From the NCBI GenBank assembly GCA_947371645.1, contig CANBQJ010000160.1, positions 1 through 8,549 on the forward strand: DNA of 8,549 nucleotides, in the 5' to 3' direction. Below the pieces are notes generated by a model. The model had not been told where the DNA came from and did not search any database. It was given only the letters and a program-made list of their open reading frames with translations. Below, piece after piece: positions 6,297-8,549 of this stretch. Source of the DNA: Burkholderiales bacterium. GTDB lineage: Bacteria > Pseudomonadota > Gammaproteobacteria > Burkholderiales > Burkholderiaceae. Position 1 is the first letter of the stretch. Each line of letters opens with the position of its first letter. The position numbers and the translations under genes were made by a program.

Positions 6297-8441
6297 TCAC
6301 GCGCGCTTCTCCGTGACGCTGGGGCGTGTGGCGCGTTGCTTGTACCAGTTGGCCAGCACCTCCGCCACGCGTGCGGCGGTCAGCCCGTCCCAGAACTTGG
6401 GCAGCCGGCCCTTCTTGCCACCACCGCGCAGGATCTCGGCCACGGAGCGGTGGATGATGCTGCTGTTGAGGCCCACGGCCACGTTGGTGCCTTGCTCTAC
6501 CGTGATGCGCCGTTCCGTGTAGTTTTGCAGGGTCAGGCAGGGGATGCCCATGATGGTGGCCTCCTCCTGAACGGACGTGGCATCGGTGAGGATGCAGGCG
6601 GCCGTGCCCACCAGGCCGATCATCTTGAAGTAAGGGATGATGGGGAGGAAGGCGAACTGGTTCGGGTCGATGCCATCCACCAGATGTTGGCGCTCCAGCA
6701 GGTCGCGCGTCGCCTGGGAGGCCACCCAGATCAGAGGCAGGTCACGGGAAATGGACTTCAGCACCGAGGTGAGCTGCTGGTTGAGCACCAGGTTGGTGTC
6801 GTCCAGGGTGTTTTCGAGGTAGACCACGCCATAGCCATGCTTTTGCTTGAGCAACTCCATGGACTGGTTGAACTGGCGCAGGGTGTACTTGGGTGGCGAT
6901 GCCTGGGGCAGCATGGCGCGCACCGAGTCCATGATCAGGTTGCCCACGAAGTGCACCCGGTCAGAGGAGATGCCCTCGCGGGCCAGGTTGTCATGGGCCA
7001 CCCACTCGGACGTCAACAGCAGGTCGGCGATGTGGTCGCACATCATCGCGTTGACCTCCGAGGTGCGGGCGCGGTCGAAGCTGCGCAGGCCGCTTTCGAT
7101 GTGGACGATGGGCAGTTGCTGGCGGTGGGCCGTCAGGGCAATGGCCAGGGCGGCATCGTCGCCACCTTGGACCAGCACGCCGCCGGGGCGGTATTCGCGC
7201 AGCAGGTGGTCGACCTGGCGCACGATGTCCGCCAGCTGGGTCGCGGCCGTGCCGCCATGGATGCGCAGGCTGAAATCGGGCTCACGCAGGCCCACGTGCT
7301 CGCACCAGTCGCCGGTCAGCTCGAAGCGGTCGGGGGTGTTGATGACCAGCAGGCGCAGGGGGGGCAGGTCGTTGCGGGCCGCAAAGGCGCGTTGCAGCGC
7401 GGCGGCGCGCACGCAGCCGGCACGCGAGCTCACCACCAGCAGCAGGTGCTGGTCTTGCGACGACACGCCCGTGCTGCCCACAGACCACGACACCGTGGGT
7501 GGGCTGACGGCCTGGGGTGCTGCCGAGGCCGGCGGCGGCAGGCGGATGGTCGTGGCGTCCGACGGTTCGTACTGAAGGGGTGCTGGCGAGGGCTCGGCCA
7601 GCCCCTCGACGCGGGTGACAGTGGGCTCGCCGATCTCGGCGCGGATTTCCATCGCCACTTTGGCCACGGCCGCGGCGGTGATGTCGTGCCCTTCGCCCAG
7701 GTAGGTGGCCAGCAGCAGGCGGTTGCACAGCAGGTTGATGCGGCGCGGGATGCCCGAAGTCCACTGGTAGATCTCGTCAAAAGCGTCGTCGTCGAAATGC
7801 GGGTTGTCTGTCCAGCCGACATGGGTGAGTCGGTGCTCGATGTAGCGCCGGGTCTCGTCTCGGTCCATGGGGCCGAGGTGGTACGAGGCGATCACTCGCT
7901 GGCGCAACTGCTCTAGGCTGCGCGAGAGCAGCATGTCGCGCAACTCAGGCTGGCCAATCAAGAAGCTTTGCAGCAGCGCTTGGTTGCCAAACTGGAAGTT
8001 CGAGAGCATGCGCAACTCTTCGATGGCGTCGCGGCTGAGGGTTTGCGCCTCGTCCACGATCAGCACGGCGCGCTTGTGTTGCGTGGCCAGCAGGGTGAGG
8101 TAGGCCTCCAGGGTAGAGATCAGCTCGGCCTTGCTGCTTCCCTTGTAGGGAATGCCGAATGCCGAGATCGCCGATCGCAGCAGGTCGCCGGCTTCCAGTT
8201 GCGTGCTGACCAGCTGCACCGCCACGACCTTGTCGGTGTCGATGTCGCTCAACAGGGTGCGCACCAGCGTGGTTTTGCCCGCGCCGATGTCCCCTGTGAT
8301 GACGATGAAACCTTCGGCTTGGTAGAGGCCGAACTTCAGGTACGACAGCGCGCTGCTGTGCCCCCGGCTGTCGAAAAAGAAGCTGGGATCCGGGTTGAGC
8401 AGGAAGGGCGCGGCACTCAGGCCGAAGTGAGACTCGTACAT
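6297..8441 (-). CDS. Fusion: XrtA-associated ExeA-like AAA ATPase + degenerate UDP-GlcNAc 2-epimerase (WecB)-like domain
   Basis: This 714-aa protein has two parts. Residues 1-272 are an ExeA/GspA-like AAA ATPase of the XrtA-associated (TIGR03015) type: start MYESHFGLSAAPFLLNPDPS, Walker A GDIGAGKT (50-57), Walker B VLIVDEAQ (126-133), arginines in RQRVIASYHL (180-189) and a sensor-2-like SGIPRRIN (229-236). A Pro/Ala/Ser-rich linker (about 273-331) leads to a WecB-like domain (about 332-700) with VHIESGLRS (446-454), HFVGNLIMDS (497-506), LTDATSVQEEA (618-628) and TERRITVEQGTN (642-653). Against E. coli WecB, by manual alignment, D95 becomes G427, E131 becomes S461 and H213 is missing (E543 or L542); only E117 (E449) is kept. 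Catalysis therefore seems unlikely. The ATG at 8441 matches the family start; a TTG at 8480 would overlap the upstream gene. TAAGG overlapping the upstream stop may be a weak ribosome-binding site. The first Met within the epimerase-like part is M466, so separate ATG initiation of that domain is unlikely. Confidence 0.93.
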   Translation of the reverse strand: MYESHFGLSAAPFLLNPDPSFFFDSRGHSSALSYLKFGLYQAEGFIVITGDIGAGKTTLVRTLLSDIDTDKVVAVQLVSTQLEAGDLLRSAISAFGIPYKGSSKAELISTLEAYLTLLATQHKRAVLIVDEAQTLSRDAIEELRMLSNFQFGNQALLQSFLIGQPELRDMLLSRSLEQLRQRVIASYHLGPMDRDETRRYIEHRLTHVGWTDNPHFDDDAFDEIYQWTSGIPRRINLLCNRLLLATYLGEGHDITAAAVAKVAMEIRAEIGEPTVTRVEGLAEPSPAPLQYEPSDATTIRLPPPASAAPQAVSPPTVSWSVGSTGVSSQDQHLLLVVSSRAGCVRAAALQRAFAARNDLPPLRLLVINTPDRFELTGDWCEHVGLREPDFSLRIHGGTAATQLADIVRQVDHLLREYRPGGVLVQGGDDAALAIALTAHRQQLPIVHIESGLRSFDRARTSEVNAMMCDHIADLLLTSEWVAHDNLAREGISSDRVHFVGNLIMDSVRAMLPQASPPKYTLRQFNQSMELLKQKHGYGVVYLENTLDDTNLVLNQQLTSVLKSISRDLPLIWVASQATRDLLERQHLVDGIDPNQFAFLPIIPYFKMIGLVGTAACILTDATSVQEEATIMGIPCLTLQNYTERRITVEQGTNVAVGLNSSIIHRSVAEILRGGGKKGRLPKFWDGLTAARVAEVLANWYKQRATRPSVTEKRA

Positions 8442-8454
8442 CCTCGGCTCGGCC

Positions 8455-8549
8455 TTAGAAGCGGTGATCCAGGCCCGCAAACACAGAGGCCTCGTCGGTG
8501 GTCGTGGTCGATGGGTTGTGGGCGATTTGGCGCTGCAAGCCCATCGTGG
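8455..8549 (-). CDS. C-terminus of probable outer-membrane beta-barrel protein (partial)
   Basis: Only the last 30 codons and the TAA stop (8455-8457) are present. The peptide can be read as a beta-hairpin: a strand (MGLQRQIAHN), a turn (PSTTTTD) and a final strand EASVFAGLDHRF ending in Phe. A terminal Phe on an amphipathic strand is the usual BAM-recognised signal of outer-membrane barrels. In XrtA exopolysaccharide loci an outer-membrane protein (TIGR03016 type) commonly neighbours the ExeA-like ATPase, and here the ATPase starts 13 bp later, so this identity is plausible. It was missed by ORF length alone because it is short and cut by the window edge. With only 30 residues, any other barrel protein is possible. 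Confidence 0.5.
   Translation of the reverse strand, partial: TMGLQRQIAHNPSTTTTDEASVFAGLDHRF

Noticed and set aside
6264..7916. Plus-strand open frame (550 codons) opposite the ATPase-epimerase fusion
   Set aside because: It has no recognisable motif and the same antisense-shadow composition; the minus-strand protein has unmistakable Walker motifs and WecB-like motifs.
8442..8480. TTG start at 8480 for the fusion protein, adding 13 residues
   Set aside because: It would overlap the upstream reading frame that ends at 8455, and the family-typical N-terminus MYESHFGL begins at the ATG at 8441.
1..8549. CRISPR arrays, tRNA/rRNA genes, insertion sequences, integrases
   Set aside because: I saw no spaced repeats of CRISPR type, no tRNA-like cloverleaf, no transposase or integrase frame and no terminal inverted repeats. 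The window is ordinary operon-type coding DNA apart from the listed items.

Overview
The window is high-GC DNA with dense, one-directional coding. Every gene I can support lies on the minus strand, so transcription runs from base 8549 towards base 1. The protein families match an exosortase-A (XrtA/PEP-CTERM)-type exopolysaccharide locus of a Gram-negative bacterium. The composition and family versions suggest a betaproteobacterium, probably Burkholderiales. That placement is inference, because the window holds no rRNA or other taxonomic marker. No exosortase and no PEP-CTERM target is visible here.

Layout in transcription order: (1) the last 30 codons of a protein ending in Phe, probably an outer-membrane beta-barrel (8549-8455). 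(2) A 714-aa protein joining an ExeA-like, XrtA-associated AAA ATPase to a UDP-GlcNAc 2-epimerase (WecB)-like domain (8441-6297). (3) A Wzz-type chain-length determinant (6229-4685). (4) A BY-kinase-type tyrosine autokinase (4674-3664). (5) A membrane-anchored protein with His/Asp motifs that may be a divergent polysaccharide deacetylase-like protein (3621-2425). (6) An OafA/YrhL-type O-acyltransferase with a C-terminal SGNH domain (2361-373). (7) After a 231-bp gap with possible regulatory sequence, the first 47 codons of a probable XrtA-type polyprenyl-phosphate sugar transferase (141-1).

Inferred joint role: the sugar transferase starts the repeat unit on the lipid carrier. The chain-length protein and its tyrosine kinase control polymerisation and export. 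The ATPase and outer-membrane protein belong to the trans-envelope assembly. The acyltransferase and the deacetylase-like protein would decorate the polymer. Genes 1 to 6 are separated by only 10 to 67 bp and look like one operon.

The most unusual item is gene 2. The ATPase and epimerase-like halves share one reading frame through a Pro/Ala-rich linker. By manual alignment the epimerase half has lost three of the four catalytic acid/base positions of E. coli WecB (D95, E131, H213) and keeps only E117. It therefore looks like a pseudo-epimerase, possibly a sugar-nucleotide sensor, attached to the ATPase of the secretion assembly.
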